DNA of 64,000 nt from Salinimicrobium sediminilitoris (GCF_020866905.1 NZ_JAIVCC010000005.1:732088-796087), one strand, 5' to 3'; numbered from the stretch's first letter, positions 1-8,686 are shown. Numbers and translations are program-made. The notes: generated by a model from the sequence alone, not told the origin.

Positions 1-1409
1 CTGTAGACTCTTGGGTCGGGAGAAAAATTTGGAATGAGCATCTTTTTAGATTTCAAGGTGAAGATTACTGGTTCACAGTAGATTTTGCTCTTGACCTGCA
101 GGTGGGGAAAGACTTTGACAGTGAATTGGATGTTACCTACAATAATACAAGGGCTGCCATTTTTCAGGGTGGACTCGGTAAAAATTTTAGCTTTTATTCT
201 GTAGTTTATGAGAACCAGGGAAGATTTGCAGATTATTTTAATCATTATGCCGAATCAATAAGACCTGGTTCTGAAGGTGCGGCTATTATTCCCGGGCGTG
301 GAATTGCCAAGCCATTCATGGGGCAGGCCTATGACTATCCTGTCGCCGAGGGTTATCTTTCCTACAGCCCCGGCAAATTCTTTAATTTGCAGTTTGGCCA
401 TGGCAAAAATTTTATTGGGGACGGTTATAGGTCACTATTGTTGAGTGATAATGCATCTCCATATCCTTTTTTTAAGCTCAACACCACTTTCTGGAAGATA
501 AAATACACTAACACGTGGATGTCTTTGCGTGATGTACGGCCCGAAGTTACGGGAGAGGACTCCTACCGCACAAAATTTATGGCCAACCATTACCTGAGTT
601 ACAATGTGACAAAGAGACTTAATATTGGCTTTTTTGAATCTGTAATGTGGGAGAATGACAACAACCGCGGCTTTGATCTCAATTACCTAAACCCGGTGAT
701 CTTCTACCGTGCTATTGAATTTTCGACCGGGGGACAGGCTGGAAATGCCATTATCGGCCTTACCGGGAAGTATAAGTGGAATAACAGTTTCCTTACTTAT
801 GGCCAGTGGCTTATTGATGAATTTTCTTCCAGTGATGTTTTTGGGGGAGAGGGAAGCTGGAAGAATAAACATGGATTTCAGTTAGGGACAAAATATTTTA
901 ACGCTTTTAATGTAGAGAACCTTCACCTGCAGCTGGAATACAATCAGGTGCGGCCTTACACCTATTCTCACAACACTATTACGCTCAATTATGGTCATAC
1001 AAACCAATCCATGGCGCATTTATGGGGAGCTAATTTTAGGGAGCTTGTGGCTATTGCCCGATATAAAAGCGGAAGGTATTATGGTCATGTGAAGGCGATA
1101 TACGGGGAACGTGGTTTTGACTTTTCAGAAAATGGTGATTATTACGGCGGAAATATCTACCGCAGTGAGGAGGAACGCCCTCTGGAAACAGGCGTAAGGA
1201 TTGGTCAGGGAAATAATACAGATTCATTCTTTGCTCAAACTGAAATTGGCTACATTATAAATCCTGCCACAAATCTTAAATTTTTCGGCAGCTTTATTTA
1301 CCGCAATTTTGATCCTGAAATTAATACTGTAGAGCACTCTGATAATACCACATACTGGGTAAATATTGGGCTTCGGACAGATATTTTTAACTGGTACTTT
1401 GATATGTAA
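1..1409 (+). CDS. RemB-like outer-membrane beta-barrel protein (5' end outside window)
   Basis: The frame is open from the window edge (first full codon at base 3) to TAA at 1407-1409, so this is the C-terminal ~468 residues of a longer protein. An internal GTG at 102 is not a credible start, because the residues before it (…WNEHLF, GEDYWFTVDFAL…) continue the same barrel-like pattern. The protein is rich in alternating aromatic and polar residues and ends in an aromatic-rich strand (…NWYFDM), as outer-membrane barrels do. It resembles the capsule-assembly/Wzi-like family that includes flavobacterial gliding protein RemB, a mobile surface-associated protein. The family assignment is by recognition. 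Nothing upstream is visible, so its operon is unknown. Confidence 0.7.
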   Translation, partial: VDSWVGRKIWNEHLFRFQGEDYWFTVDFALDLQVGKDFDSELDVTYNNTRAAIFQGGLGKNFSFYSVVYENQGRFADYFNHYAESIRPGSEGAAIIPGRGIAKPFMGQAYDYPVAEGYLSYSPGKFFNLQFGHGKNFIGDGYRSLLLSDNASPYPFFKLNTTFWKIKYTNTWMSLRDVRPEVTGEDSYRTKFMANHYLSYNVTKRLNIGFFESVMWENDNNRGFDLNYLNPVIFYRAIEFSTGGQAGNAIIGLTGKYKWNNSFLTYGQWLIDEFSSSDVFGGEGSWKNKHGFQLGTKYFNAFNVENLHLQLEYNQVRPYTYSHNTITLNYGHTNQSMAHLWGANFRELVAIARYKSGRYYGHVKAIYGERGFDFSENGDYYGGNIYRSEEERPLETGVRIGQGNNTDSFFAQTEIGYIINPATNLKFFGSFIYRNFDPEINTVEHSDNTTYWVNIGLRTDIFNWYFDM

Positions 1410-1477
1410 GTTCTATAATGGATTGAGAATCAATAGCTATATTTTTTTGGGATTATTAATTTAACGTCTTCGTGGAC

Positions 1478-1507
1478 TTGGTAGAAAACAATTAAGAAGT
1501 ATCTTTG
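1478..1507 (+). promoter_or_regulatory. Bacteroidota-type promoter of ctaB
   Basis: TTG (1478-1480), a 19-bp spacer and TATCTTTG (1500-1507) match the Bacteroidota primary sigma consensus TTG-N17-23-TAnnTTTG. Transcription would begin near 1513, leaving a leader of about a dozen bases before the TTG start codon at 1525. The site supports that start over the later in-frame ATG. Confidence 0.75.
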
Positions 1508-1524
1508 CGCCAAAATTCCCTTTT

Positions 1525-2427
1525 TTGGAAAACACCCAAGTACATAGTCCTGCAATTTCTCTGGTAAGCGATCTAAAGGAGGTTACCAAGATGAGACTGG
1601 CAATAAGTGTAGTCTTTTCTTCGGTTGCCGGTTATTTTTTAGGAGCAGAATCTGTTGATCTCCTCACAGTGATCATGTTGTCGATTGGAGGGTATTGCCT
1701 CGTTGGAGCCTCAAATGCCTATAACCAGATCCTTGAAAAGGATCTTGACTCTTTAATGAAGAGGACCAGTAACCGTCCTGTTCCTTCAGGAAGAATGTCG
1801 GTTAATACTGCTTTCATTATTGCAAGTTCCCTCACGGTACTGGGGCTGGTAATTCTATATCTTATCAATCCCAGAACAGCAATGTTTGGGGCGATCAGTA
1901 TTTTTCTTTATGTAAGTGTTTATACACCTCTTAAGACCAAGACCCCACTATCTGTATTTGTGGGTGCCTTTCCGGGTGCCATCCCTTTTATGTTAGGATG
2001 GGTTGCAGCTACGGGAGATTTTGGTATTGAGCCGGGAACATTGTTCATGATACAATTCTTCTGGCAATTTCCGCATTTTTGGGCCCTTGGCTGGTGGTTG
2101 TATGATGATTATGCTAAAGGTGGTTTCTTTATGTTACCCACGGGGAAAAGGGATAAGGGTACTGCGGTACAAATCGTTTTATACACCGTTTGGACTGTAA
2201 TAGTTTCTCTAATACCCGTAACCGGGATGACAGGGGCACTGTATATTACGCCGTTTTCTGCGGTACTTGTACTTCTTCTGGGAATGGGAATGTTGTTTTA
2301 TGCCGTACAGCTTTACCGGAAGAGAGATGAAAAATCGGCTAAAAAACTTATGCTGGCAAGTGTTTCATATATCACTCTGCTGCAAATTATATATGTATTA
2401 GATAAATTAATTCGAGTATGGATTTAA
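1525..2427 (+). CDS. ctaB: Protoheme IX farnesyltransferase (heme O synthase)
   Basis: This 300-aa polytopic UbiA-family prenyltransferase adds a farnesyl group to protoheme to make heme O for cytochrome oxidase, in the inner membrane. It has the Asp-rich substrate motif NQILEKDLD (residues 67-75) followed by KRTSNRPVP, and a second Asp motif DDYAKGGFFMLP near residue 194. About nine hydrophobic segments are visible. The start is TTG at 1525, chosen because it lies just after the promoter. The next in-frame ATG (codon 23) would cut the N-terminal region. It overlaps the following cox3-type gene by 10 bases, so translation is probably coupled. It heads the cytochrome oxidase operon, as in many flavobacteria. 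Confidence 0.93.
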   Translation: MENTQVHSPAISLVSDLKEVTKMRLAISVVFSSVAGYFLGAESVDLLTVIMLSIGGYCLVGASNAYNQILEKDLDSLMKRTSNRPVPSGRMSVNTAFIIASSLTVLGLVILYLINPRTAMFGAISIFLYVSVYTPLKTKTPLSVFVGAFPGAIPFMLGWVAATGDFGIEPGTLFMIQFFWQFPHFWALGWWLYDDYAKGGFFMLPTGKRDKGTAVQIVLYTVWTVIVSLIPVTGMTGALYITPFSAVLVLLLGMGMLFYAVQLYRKRDEKSAKKLMLASVSYITLLQIIYVLDKLIRVWI

Positions 2428-2999
2428 CACAAGGAACCCAAGCGTACAAGCAGGGCCGGGCAAAAAAGATGATGCTGTGGTTTGGGATCATAAGTATGGC
2501 TATGATGTTCGCGGGACTTACCAGTGCTTATGTAGTAAGTACCAAGCGACCGGACTGGCTTACTGAACTTCAATTGCCAGTCACCTTCATTTGGAGTACT
2601 TTGGTAATATTTTTAAGTAGTATTACCTTTCATTTTGCCATAAAAGCAGTGAAGCAGAACAATCATTCTCTTGCTACTTCAAGTCTTGTTGCGACTTTAT
2701 TACTTAGCATCGGGTTCATTGTTTTGCAATTTATGAGCTTTAATGAGCTGCTGGAATCGGGATATTTCTTCACAGGGAGTGCGAGTAGCGTTACTACTTC
2801 CTTTCTGTATTTGATCGTAGGATCGCATTTAGTCCACCTTTTAGGAGGAATAATTGTGCTTTTGGTGATAATTTATAACCATTTTAAACAAAAGTATTAT
2901 GCTGGGCAAACACTTGGATTAGAACTTGGTGCTACTTACTGGCACTTCGTGGATGCCCTTTGGATTTACCTGTTTTTATTTTTATATTTCTTTAGATAA
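2418..2999 (+). CDS. Cytochrome c oxidase subunit III family protein (short form)
   Basis: This 193-aa protein has five predicted membrane spans and belongs to the heme-copper oxidase subunit III family. Subunit III does not bind the catalytic metals but stabilises the oxidase. Family hallmarks visible are the HLVHLLGG segment (about residue 137) and the C-terminal YWHFVDALWIYLFLFLYF. It lacks the first two helices of long-form subunit III. It overlaps ctaB by 10 bases and is followed by a second, longer subunit III gene. The pair is two distinct genes, not a frameshifted one, because each has its own complete C-terminal WHFVD motif. The catalytic subunits I and II are not in this window. Confidence 0.9.
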   Translation: MDLTQGTQAYKQGRAKKMMLWFGIISMAMMFAGLTSAYVVSTKRPDWLTELQLPVTFIWSTLVIFLSSITFHFAIKAVKQNNHSLATSSLVATLLLSIGFIVLQFMSFNELLESGYFFTGSASSVTTSFLYLIVGSHLVHLLGGIIVLLVIIYNHFKQKYYAGQTLGLELGATYWHFVDALWIYLFLFLYFFR

Positions 3000-3009
3000 A
3001 TAAAAAACC

Positions 3010-3017
3010 TATTTTTG
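3010..3017 (+). promoter_or_regulatory. Possible internal -7 element (TATTTTTG) in the cox operon
   Basis: TATTTTTG fits TAnnTTTG and lies 29 bases before the second subunit III start. No clear TTG is present at the -33 distance, so this is a weak candidate for an internal promoter. Confidence 0.3.
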
Positions 3018-3045
3018 CCCATACTTTAAAAATCAAACTCTTTCT

Positions 3046-4026
3046 ATGGAAGCGACTGTGACCAGAACAGGTACCGAAGGAAAAACATGGGGTGGTGGAA
3101 ATCAACCTCTAAAGGTGAGCTATGGAAAAATGATGATGTGGTTCTTCATATTGTCAGATGCGCTTACGTTTTCGGGATTTCTTGCCTCTTACGGTTTTGC
3201 CCGATATAAATTTTCTGAAAGCTGGCCTATCGCCGATGAGGTTTTTACCCACTTTCCCTTTTTGCACGGAGTAGAGGCGCCAATGTACTATGTGGCATTA
3301 ATGACCTTTATCCTTATTTTTTCCTCTGTAACTATGGTTTTGGCTGTAGACGCAGGGCATCAAATGAAGAAATCCAAGGTGACCTTTTATATGTTGTTAA
3401 CCATTATTGGAGGTATAGTCTTCCTTGGTTCGCAGGCATGGGAATGGAAAAATTTTATTCAGGGTACTTATGGGGCAGTTGAAACCAGGGGTGGAAATGT
3501 GCTGCAGGTAGTAAATGATGAAGGACATCGTGTTGCTCTAGATGAATTTGTGGTTGCTGCACCAACAGAGAGATTACAACAAACACGTTCTAATGCCTTG
3601 TGGTTTGTAGACGAACCTACTTTACCACGCTTTACGATGGAAGACGTGCTTGTGGGATTTGCGGCTAATCCAAACCTGCATATTAGGACTCAGCAGTTGA
3701 CTGAGACAGGAGAGAAGGTTGTGCTTACCAGAGCGGAGTCTTTAGCTAAACTTGAAAACGAAGGAATTGGAATTATTGAAGGGGCTAATCTTCAAAAGAA
3801 TGAATATGGTAATCCTTTATTTGGAGGCTTCTTCTTCTTTATTACTGGATTCCACGGGTTTCACGTCTTAACAGGAGTTTTGATCAATATCATTATTTTT
3901 TTTAATGTTCTTATTGGGACTTACGAAAGAAGAGGGCATTATGAAATGGTGGAGAAGGTAGGACTGTACTGGCACTTTGTAGACCTTGTATGGGTATTTG
4001 TATTTACTTTCTTCTATTTAGTATAA
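3046..4026 (+). CDS. Cytochrome c oxidase subunit III (long form with periplasmic insertion)
   Basis: This 326-aa subunit III family protein is much longer than the usual ~200-260 aa. Residues 25-140 give the N-terminal helices and residues 262-326 the C-terminal helices, including HGFHVLTG and the terminal YWHFVDLVWVFVFTFFY. Between them (about residues 140-260) is a hydrophilic stretch of ~120 residues that looks like a folded extra-membrane domain rather than another helix. The same gene order (short subunit III, long subunit III, subunit IV) is common in Bacteroidota, so this is probably an oxidase component rather than a recent fusion. The function of the insertion is unknown to me. Confidence 0.9.
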   Translation: MEATVTRTGTEGKTWGGGNQPLKVSYGKMMMWFFILSDALTFSGFLASYGFARYKFSESWPIADEVFTHFPFLHGVEAPMYYVALMTFILIFSSVTMVLAVDAGHQMKKSKVTFYMLLTIIGGIVFLGSQAWEWKNFIQGTYGAVETRGGNVLQVVNDEGHRVALDEFVVAAPTERLQQTRSNALWFVDEPTLPRFTMEDVLVGFAANPNLHIRTQQLTETGEKVVLTRAESLAKLENEGIGIIEGANLQKNEYGNPLFGGFFFFITGFHGFHVLTGVLINIIIFFNVLIGTYERRGHYEMVEKVGLYWHFVDLVWVFVFTFFYLV

Positions 4027-4044
4027 TCTGGAATACATTATAAA

Positions 4045-4407
4045 ATGGCACACGATACAACACACGCACACCAATCGAATACAAAAAGGATCTGGACCGT
4101 ATTTATTATTCTTTCAGTTATTACCATTGTGGAGGTAATTCTGGGAATCATCAAGCCCGAGGTACTAACAGATACTTACTTTATAAGCTTAAAATTAATT
4201 AACTGGATCTTTATTGTGCTTACCATCTGGAAAGCATATTATATTACCTGGGCCTTCATGCACATGGAAGGTGAGACGAAAGGACTAAGACGTTCTGTAG
4301 TCTGGACTGCGGGTTTTCTCATTGTTTACCTGGTTTTCATTCTCCTAACCGAAGGAGATTACGTTCATGAGGTAATGAAAAGAGGGCAGGTAGCCTGGGA
4401 TTTTTAA
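4045..4407 (+). CDS. Cytochrome c oxidase subunit IV (prokaryotic type)
   Basis: This 120-aa protein has three membrane helices and a His-rich N-terminus (HDTTHAHQ). It matches the prokaryotic cytochrome c oxidase subunit IV family (COX4_pro), a small accessory subunit of the oxidase. The conserved WAFMHMEGE segment follows the second helix. It lies 18 bases after the long subunit III gene and is followed by a strong terminator at 4424, so it closes the ctaB-cox operon. Confidence 0.88.
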   Translation: MAHDTTHAHQSNTKRIWTVFIILSVITIVEVILGIIKPEVLTDTYFISLKLINWIFIVLTIWKAYYITWAFMHMEGETKGLRRSVVWTAGFLIVYLVFILLTEGDYVHEVMKRGQVAWDF

Positions 4408-4423
4408 AAGTTAAAACATTAGG

Positions 4424-4453
4424 AAAAGGCGGTTTTAAAACCGCCTTTTTTTA
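4424..4453 (+). terminator. Rho-independent terminator of the ctaB-cox operon
   Basis: The palindrome AAGGCGGTTTTAAAACCGCC is directly followed by a run of seven T. It sits 17 bases after the subunit IV stop codon. Confidence 0.9.
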
Positions 4454-4459
4454 TTTTTG
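4452..4459 (+). promoter_or_regulatory. Possible -7 element (TATTTTTG) for the Sco operon
   Basis: TATTTTTG immediately follows the terminator and lies 25 bases before the next gene. A TTG at the -33 position is missing because the terminator stem occupies it, so support is partial. Confidence 0.35.
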
Positions 4460-4484
4460 TGCACATCTTTCCGTAAAAGATAAC

Positions 4485-5138
4485 ATGAAAAAATTCTTTG
4501 TCATTTTTGTGCTTTTTGCACTCCCCCTTGGGGCCTATTTGTTCTTCGCTTCAGGAGTCAATAATTTTGCACGTCTGCCTGTGCTTACGCAGGAAATTTA
4601 TCAGTTGGAATCCTTCAGAAGTCTTGAAGATGAAGAGGAGGAGGTGAGCTTTGATGGCAAGATCACCATTCTGGGTTTTCCAGGTGGTGAGCCACTTGAA
4701 TATTCCAACAATGCCTATCATCTTGCTGAAAAAATTTATGACCGCTATGCGGAATTTAAGGACTTCCAGTTTGTTTCTGTAATACCTTCGGGAAGTGAGG
4801 CTGAAGTTGAAAAGCTTCAGGATAAAATTTCCAAAGTTATAGATCTTAAAAAGTGGAAATTTGTCACAGGTACTTCCGAAGAGATCAACGCGTTATTTGA
4901 CAGTCTCAATACCGATCTTGAATTGACCGGTGATCTTTCTACTCCCAATGTATTTATTATTGATAAGGAAGGAAAGCTGCGTGGCAGGGACAAAGACGAC
5001 GATGGGAATGAACTCTATGGCTACGATACTGGCTCTATTTTTGTACTCAACAACAAAATGAATGATGACGTAAAAGTTATCCTTGCAGAGTATCGCCTGG
5101 CACTAAAGAAATATAACAGAGAGAATACCGAGAAATAA
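4485..5138 (+). CDS. Membrane-anchored thioredoxin-fold protein, Sco-like but cysteine-less
   Basis: This 217-aa protein has an N-terminal anchor (residues 1-24) followed by a soluble domain facing the periplasm. The pattern KITILGFPGG … STPNVFIIDKEGKLRGR is a thioredoxin/Sco-type fold, but no cysteine occurs anywhere, so it cannot carry the Sco CxxxC copper site. It ends one base before the real Sco gene and is surely co-transcribed with it. I infer a structural or partner role in oxidase copper-site assembly. The exact function is unknown. Confidence 0.75.
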   Translation: MKKFFVIFVLFALPLGAYLFFASGVNNFARLPVLTQEIYQLESFRSLEDEEEEVSFDGKITILGFPGGEPLEYSNNAYHLAEKIYDRYAEFKDFQFVSVIPSGSEAEVEKLQDKISKVIDLKKWKFVTGTSEEINALFDSLNTDLELTGDLSTPNVFIIDKEGKLRGRDKDDDGNELYGYDTGSIFVLNNKMNDDVKVILAEYRLALKKYNRENTEK

Positions 5139-5876
5139 ATGAAAAATTACTCCTACATAGGAATTTCCTTCGTGATCTTAATTTTTGGGATCATAGTTGT
5201 TCCCGAGATTATCGACAGGATAAACGAACGGGAAGTGGTCTCTTCCAATAGGTCTGATGGACAGGAAGAACGTGCTTCAGAAAATATTGAGCTGGAGTAT
5301 ATTATGGTGAACCAAGAAAAAAAGAAGGTTCCCGCATTTGAATTCATAGATCAGCACGGGGATACTATTACCAATAAAGATTATGAAGGTAAAGTCTATA
5401 TAGCAGAATTCTTCTTTTCTACCTGTCCTACTATTTGTCCTATTATGAAAGAAAATTTAGTCCAGGTGCAGGATGTTTTTGCTAAAAATGATGATTTCGG
5501 GATCGCTTCCTTTAGCATAGACCCACAGCATGATACTCCCGGAGTTTTAAAAGAGTATGCTGCCTTGAATAACATAACCCATCCAAACTGGCACTTGTTG
5601 ACCGGGAAGCGGGAAGAAATTTACGATCTCGCGAATTCTGGATTCAATATTTACGCCGGGGAAGATGAAAATGCCGAGGGAGGTTTTGCCCACTCCGGTT
5701 ATTTTGCACTGGTTGACAAAGAAGGCTATATAAGATCGCGAAAGGACCGACATGGAAATCCTATCATTTATTACCGTGGGTCTGTGCCGCGTAAATCTAT
5801 AGTGGAACCCGGTGAGGAAGAACCTCAAATAGATATTTTGATTGCAGATGCTAAAAAACTTGTCAATGATAAATAG
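5139..5876 (+). CDS. SCO1/SenC copper chaperone for cytochrome oxidase
   Basis: This 245-aa membrane-anchored (residues 5-22) thioredoxin-fold protein belongs to the Sco family, which delivers copper to or reduces the CuA site of cytochrome c oxidase. The copper ligands are visible as C96-PTI-C100 and H185 (in FAHSGYF). DPQHDTP (residues 128-134) is another family signature. It abuts the cysteine-less paralogue upstream and overlaps the DUF420 gene downstream by 11 bases, which fits an operon for oxidase assembly. Confidence 0.93.
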   Translation: MKNYSYIGISFVILIFGIIVVPEIIDRINEREVVSSNRSDGQEERASENIELEYIMVNQEKKKVPAFEFIDQHGDTITNKDYEGKVYIAEFFFSTCPTICPIMKENLVQVQDVFAKNDDFGIASFSIDPQHDTPGVLKEYAALNNITHPNWHLLTGKREEIYDLANSGFNIYAGEDENAEGGFAHSGYFALVDKEGYIRSRKDRHGNPIIYYRGSVPRKSIVEPGEEEPQIDILIADAKKLVNDK

Positions 5877-6399
5877 GAAGTCCGATAGGGTGATGGTACC
5901 GGCCATTTTGGTGATCTCCATTTTGGTTCCCGTGCTTGTGCTAATTTTAATGTACCTCCCCGAGAGGTATGATGTATTGGGAGGAAATTTCAATAATTTC
6001 CCTCTGTTTCATGCTGTTCTTAATTTCTTTACTGCCCTGTTACTCATTGCAGGGTATTTATCAATGAGAAAAAAAGAATTGGCGTGGCATAGAAATTTAA
6101 TGATTTCAGCATTTTTCCTGTCGGCAGTTTTTTTAGTGAGTTATGTGATCTCCAAAATAAGCAATGAGCCTGTGCCTTATGGTGGGGAAGGTGTACTTAA
6201 ATATATTTATTTCTTTATTTTGATCACGCATATCCTGCTTTCGGCAATTATTGTTCCCCTGGTTTTGTTCACCATGTACCGCGGTCTTACAGGAGAGGTG
6301 GGAAAACATCGTAAAATTGCCCGCTATACTTTTCCAATATGGTTATATGTAGCTGTGACAGGAGTGTTGGTATATTTATTTATGGCTCCCTATTATTAA
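5866..6399 (+). CDS. DUF420 family membrane protein
   Basis: This 177-aa protein has five predicted helices and matches the DUF420 family, regularly found beside cytochrome oxidase and Sco genes. The ATG at 5866 is preferred over the in-frame ATG at 5842, because it gives an 11-base stop/start overlap with sco rather than 35 bases. Conserved histidines in helices (FHAVLNF, AWHRNLM, ITHILLSA) suggest a heme- or copper-related role in oxidase assembly, which is inferred from the context. Confidence 0.85.
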   Translation: MINRKSDRVMVPAILVISILVPVLVLILMYLPERYDVLGGNFNNFPLFHAVLNFFTALLLIAGYLSMRKKELAWHRNLMISAFFLSAVFLVSYVISKISNEPVPYGGEGVLKYIYFFILITHILLSAIIVPLVLFTMYRGLTGEVGKHRKIARYTFPIWLYVAVTGVLVYLFMAPYY

Positions 6400-6403
6400 T
6401 ATT

Positions 6404-6631
6404 ATGAGAACACGAATCTTACTTAGTGCATTTTTAATACTGGCTCTTTCTTTTGATGCAGAAGCCCAGTGTGCAATGTGTCGGGCTGTTCTTGAGAGTG
6501 GAGAAAGCCAATCGGCTGCTGAAGGTATAAATGACGGGATCCTGTATCTCATGATCTTTCCTTACCTTTTAATGGCCGGTATAGCCTATTTTATTTGGAA
6601 ATCCCGGAAAAAGACCCGTACCCAAGAATAG
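6404..6631 (+). CDS. Small CxxC membrane protein of the oxidase-assembly cluster
   Basis: This 75-aa protein has a cleavable-looking signal peptide (residues 1-21), then an exported C23-AM-C26 pair, a hydrophobic helix (about 46-64) and a basic tail. It follows DUF420 by 4 bases. The CxxC directly after the predicted cleavage site would face the periplasm, where a thiol pair could act in redox or metal transfer. That role is inferred. I know of similar small genes next to flavobacterial Sco/DUF420 genes but of no assigned function. Confidence 0.75.
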   Translation: MRTRILLSAFLILALSFDAEAQCAMCRAVLESGESQSAAEGINDGILYLMIFPYLLMAGIAYFIWKSRKKTRTQE

Positions 6632-6745
6632 CATTCTTTTCTTTCAAAAATGTGCTTTTTCTGAATCTTTTTCTTAAAACTGTAACATTTCCCCTTTTTG
6701 CAAGTCTAATGGTTGCCCCCCTCTAATTAAAAGAAAGAGACCGGT

Positions 6746-7447
6746 ATGATCGAAATAAAAGATTTGCACAAGTCCTATAAGACCGGAAATAATTCCCTGC
6801 ACGTCCTAAAGGGAATAAATTTTAATGTCGCCGAAGGAGAACTTGTCTCAATTATGGGGTCTTCCGGATCCGGTAAGTCCACACTTCTCAACATCCTGGG
6901 AATGCTTGATGAGGCCGATTCGGGCACGTATACGCTCGACGGAGTTCCTATCAAAAATCTCAATGAAAAAATAGCAGCCCGCTACAGGAATAAATTTCTG
7001 GGATTTATTTTTCAGTCTTTCAATCTTATAAATTACAAGACAGCTCTTGATAATGTCGCTTTGCCCCTTTATTATCAGGGTATGAAGCGCAAAGAAAGAA
7101 TTGAGCGCGCAATGGCATACCTCGATAAAGTAGGTCTTAGTCCCTGGGCGCAACATCATCCCAACGAACTTTCGGGAGGTCAAAAGCAAAGAGTTGCAAT
7201 AGCCAGAGCCCTTGCCAGTGATCCTAAAGTTTTACTGGCCGATGAGCCTACCGGTGCGCTTGATACCAAAACGTCTTATGAGGTGATGGACCTCATTCAA
7301 AAGATCAACGAAGAAGGGCGTACGATCTTGATCGTTACCCACGAGCATGATATTGCCGAAATGACAAAACGCATCGTCAATCTAAAGGATGGTGTAATTA
7401 TAGATGATAAAAAAGTAGATCAGGTAAAGGCACTGCAGTATGTTTGA
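6746..7447 (+). CDS. ABC exporter ATPase, MacB/LolD class
   Basis: This 233-aa nucleotide-binding protein has Walker A GSSGSGKST (residues 38-46), signature LSGGQ (142-146), Walker B LLADEP (163-168) and switch H199. It belongs to the MacB/LolD/FtsE class, which powers mechanotransmission permeases rather than classical channels. It overlaps the first permease by 8 bases. The downstream order (two permeases, adaptor, TolC, adaptor) identifies a tripartite exporter. The substrate (drug, peptide, lipid or signal molecule) cannot be told from sequence. Confidence 0.93.
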   Translation: MIEIKDLHKSYKTGNNSLHVLKGINFNVAEGELVSIMGSSGSGKSTLLNILGMLDEADSGTYTLDGVPIKNLNEKIAARYRNKFLGFIFQSFNLINYKTALDNVALPLYYQGMKRKERIERAMAYLDKVGLSPWAQHHPNELSGGQKQRVAIARALASDPKVLLADEPTGALDTKTSYEVMDLIQKINEEGRTILIVTHEHDIAEMTKRIVNLKDGVIIDDKKVDQVKALQYV

Positions 7448-8684
7448 TCTGGAACGTTGGGAGGAGATCTTCGAAACTATCCGTAAGAATAAATTGCGGA
7501 CCTTTCTTACCGGGCTCTCGGTAGCATCCGGGATCTTCATTCTTGTCGTCTTGTTGGGTATTGGCCAGGGCATGAGGAACGGGATCGGCGTCCAATTTGA
7601 GCAGGATGCGGCCAATATTCTTTATATCTGGACAAACAGAACTTCTGTAGAATATAAAGGCTTGAATCCCGGGCGGGAGATAAGACTAAAGAACACCGAC
7701 TATCAAACTACTGCCCAGAAATATATTGATGAGCTCGAGTACAAATCTGCCGTTTACAGGATCTGGAATGGGGTGGTTACCTTTAAAAAGGAATCTGGAT
7801 CATACAGGGTAGAAGGGGTGCTTCCAGACTACCAGTTCCTTGAGAACAGTACTATGACAGAAGGCCGGTATCTTAACTACACCGACCATGAGAATTATGA
7901 AAAAGTAGCCGTTATTGGGAACCGGGTAAAAAATGACCTTTTTAAAGAGGCAGATCCTATCGGCAAATACGTCGAAATCTCGGGAATTAACTTCAAGGTC
8001 ATAGGGGTTTTCACAGATCCCGGAGGGGAACGTGAGGAAAACAGGGTATACGTGCCTCTGTCAACCGGACAAAGGGTCTTTTATGGTCAGAACTACATAA
8101 ACAATATGGCCTTTACCCTTGATAAACAGGACAATTTCGAAGCGGCACTGGCTGCGTCAAATAAATTTTCTTCAGAACTTGAGGCATTTTTAAAGGAACA
8201 ACACAGTGTAGCTCCCGAAGATGACCGTGCTATCAATATTAATAATTCTCTTGAGAATGCAAAGCGGTTTTACGACCTCATGGACATGATCAAGTACTTC
8301 TTCTGGGGAGTAGGAATATGCACAATAATAGCCGGGATCGTGGGGGTTAGTAATATTATGCTCATAATTGTAAAGGAACGCACCCGGGAGATTGGCGTGC
8401 GAAAAGCTCTTGGAGCAGAACCTTTGTCTATAGTGGGGATGGTGCTGCACGAATCTATTTTTGTAACTGCCATTGCCGGGCTGGTAGGACTAATTGGAAG
8501 TCTTGCCCTGCTTGAGCTGGTGGGACCAATGATAGAAACAGAATTTATTACAAATCCTTCGGTGAATTTTGGGATTGCACTTACTACAGTGTTCATCCTG
8601 GTGATTGCCGGAGCACTCGCGGGATTCTTTCCTGCCTACAGGGCAGCCAGGATCAAACCTATTGTCGCATTAAGAGATGAATAA
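7440..8684 (+). CDS. MacB-like ABC permease 1
   Basis: This 414-aa protein has the MacB/FtsX topology: one N-terminal helix (about residues 20-42), a periplasmic core domain (about 45-270), and three C-terminal helices (about 283-310, 333-358, 378-402). The hallmark VGVSNIMLIIVKERTREIGVRKALGA at the second half marks the family; only part of it is needed for recognition (ERTREIGVRKALGA). Its ATPase is a separate protein, unlike E. coli MacB. It pairs with the adjacent paralogous permease two bases downstream, probably as a heterodimer. Confidence 0.92.
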   Translation: MFDLERWEEIFETIRKNKLRTFLTGLSVASGIFILVVLLGIGQGMRNGIGVQFEQDAANILYIWTNRTSVEYKGLNPGREIRLKNTDYQTTAQKYIDELEYKSAVYRIWNGVVTFKKESGSYRVEGVLPDYQFLENSTMTEGRYLNYTDHENYEKVAVIGNRVKNDLFKEADPIGKYVEISGINFKVIGVFTDPGGEREENRVYVPLSTGQRVFYGQNYINNMAFTLDKQDNFEAALAASNKFSSELEAFLKEQHSVAPEDDRAININNSLENAKRFYDLMDMIKYFFWGVGICTIIAGIVGVSNIMLIIVKERTREIGVRKALGAEPLSIVGMVLHESIFVTAIAGLVGLIGSLALLELVGPMIETEFITNPSVNFGIALTTVFILVIAGALAGFFPAYRAARIKPIVALRDE

Positions 8685-8686
8685 GC

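Noticed and set aside
2418-4026. Two subunit III genes as a frameshifted single gene
   Set aside because: Each has its own start, its own helices and its own terminal WHFVD motif, so they are separate paralogues.
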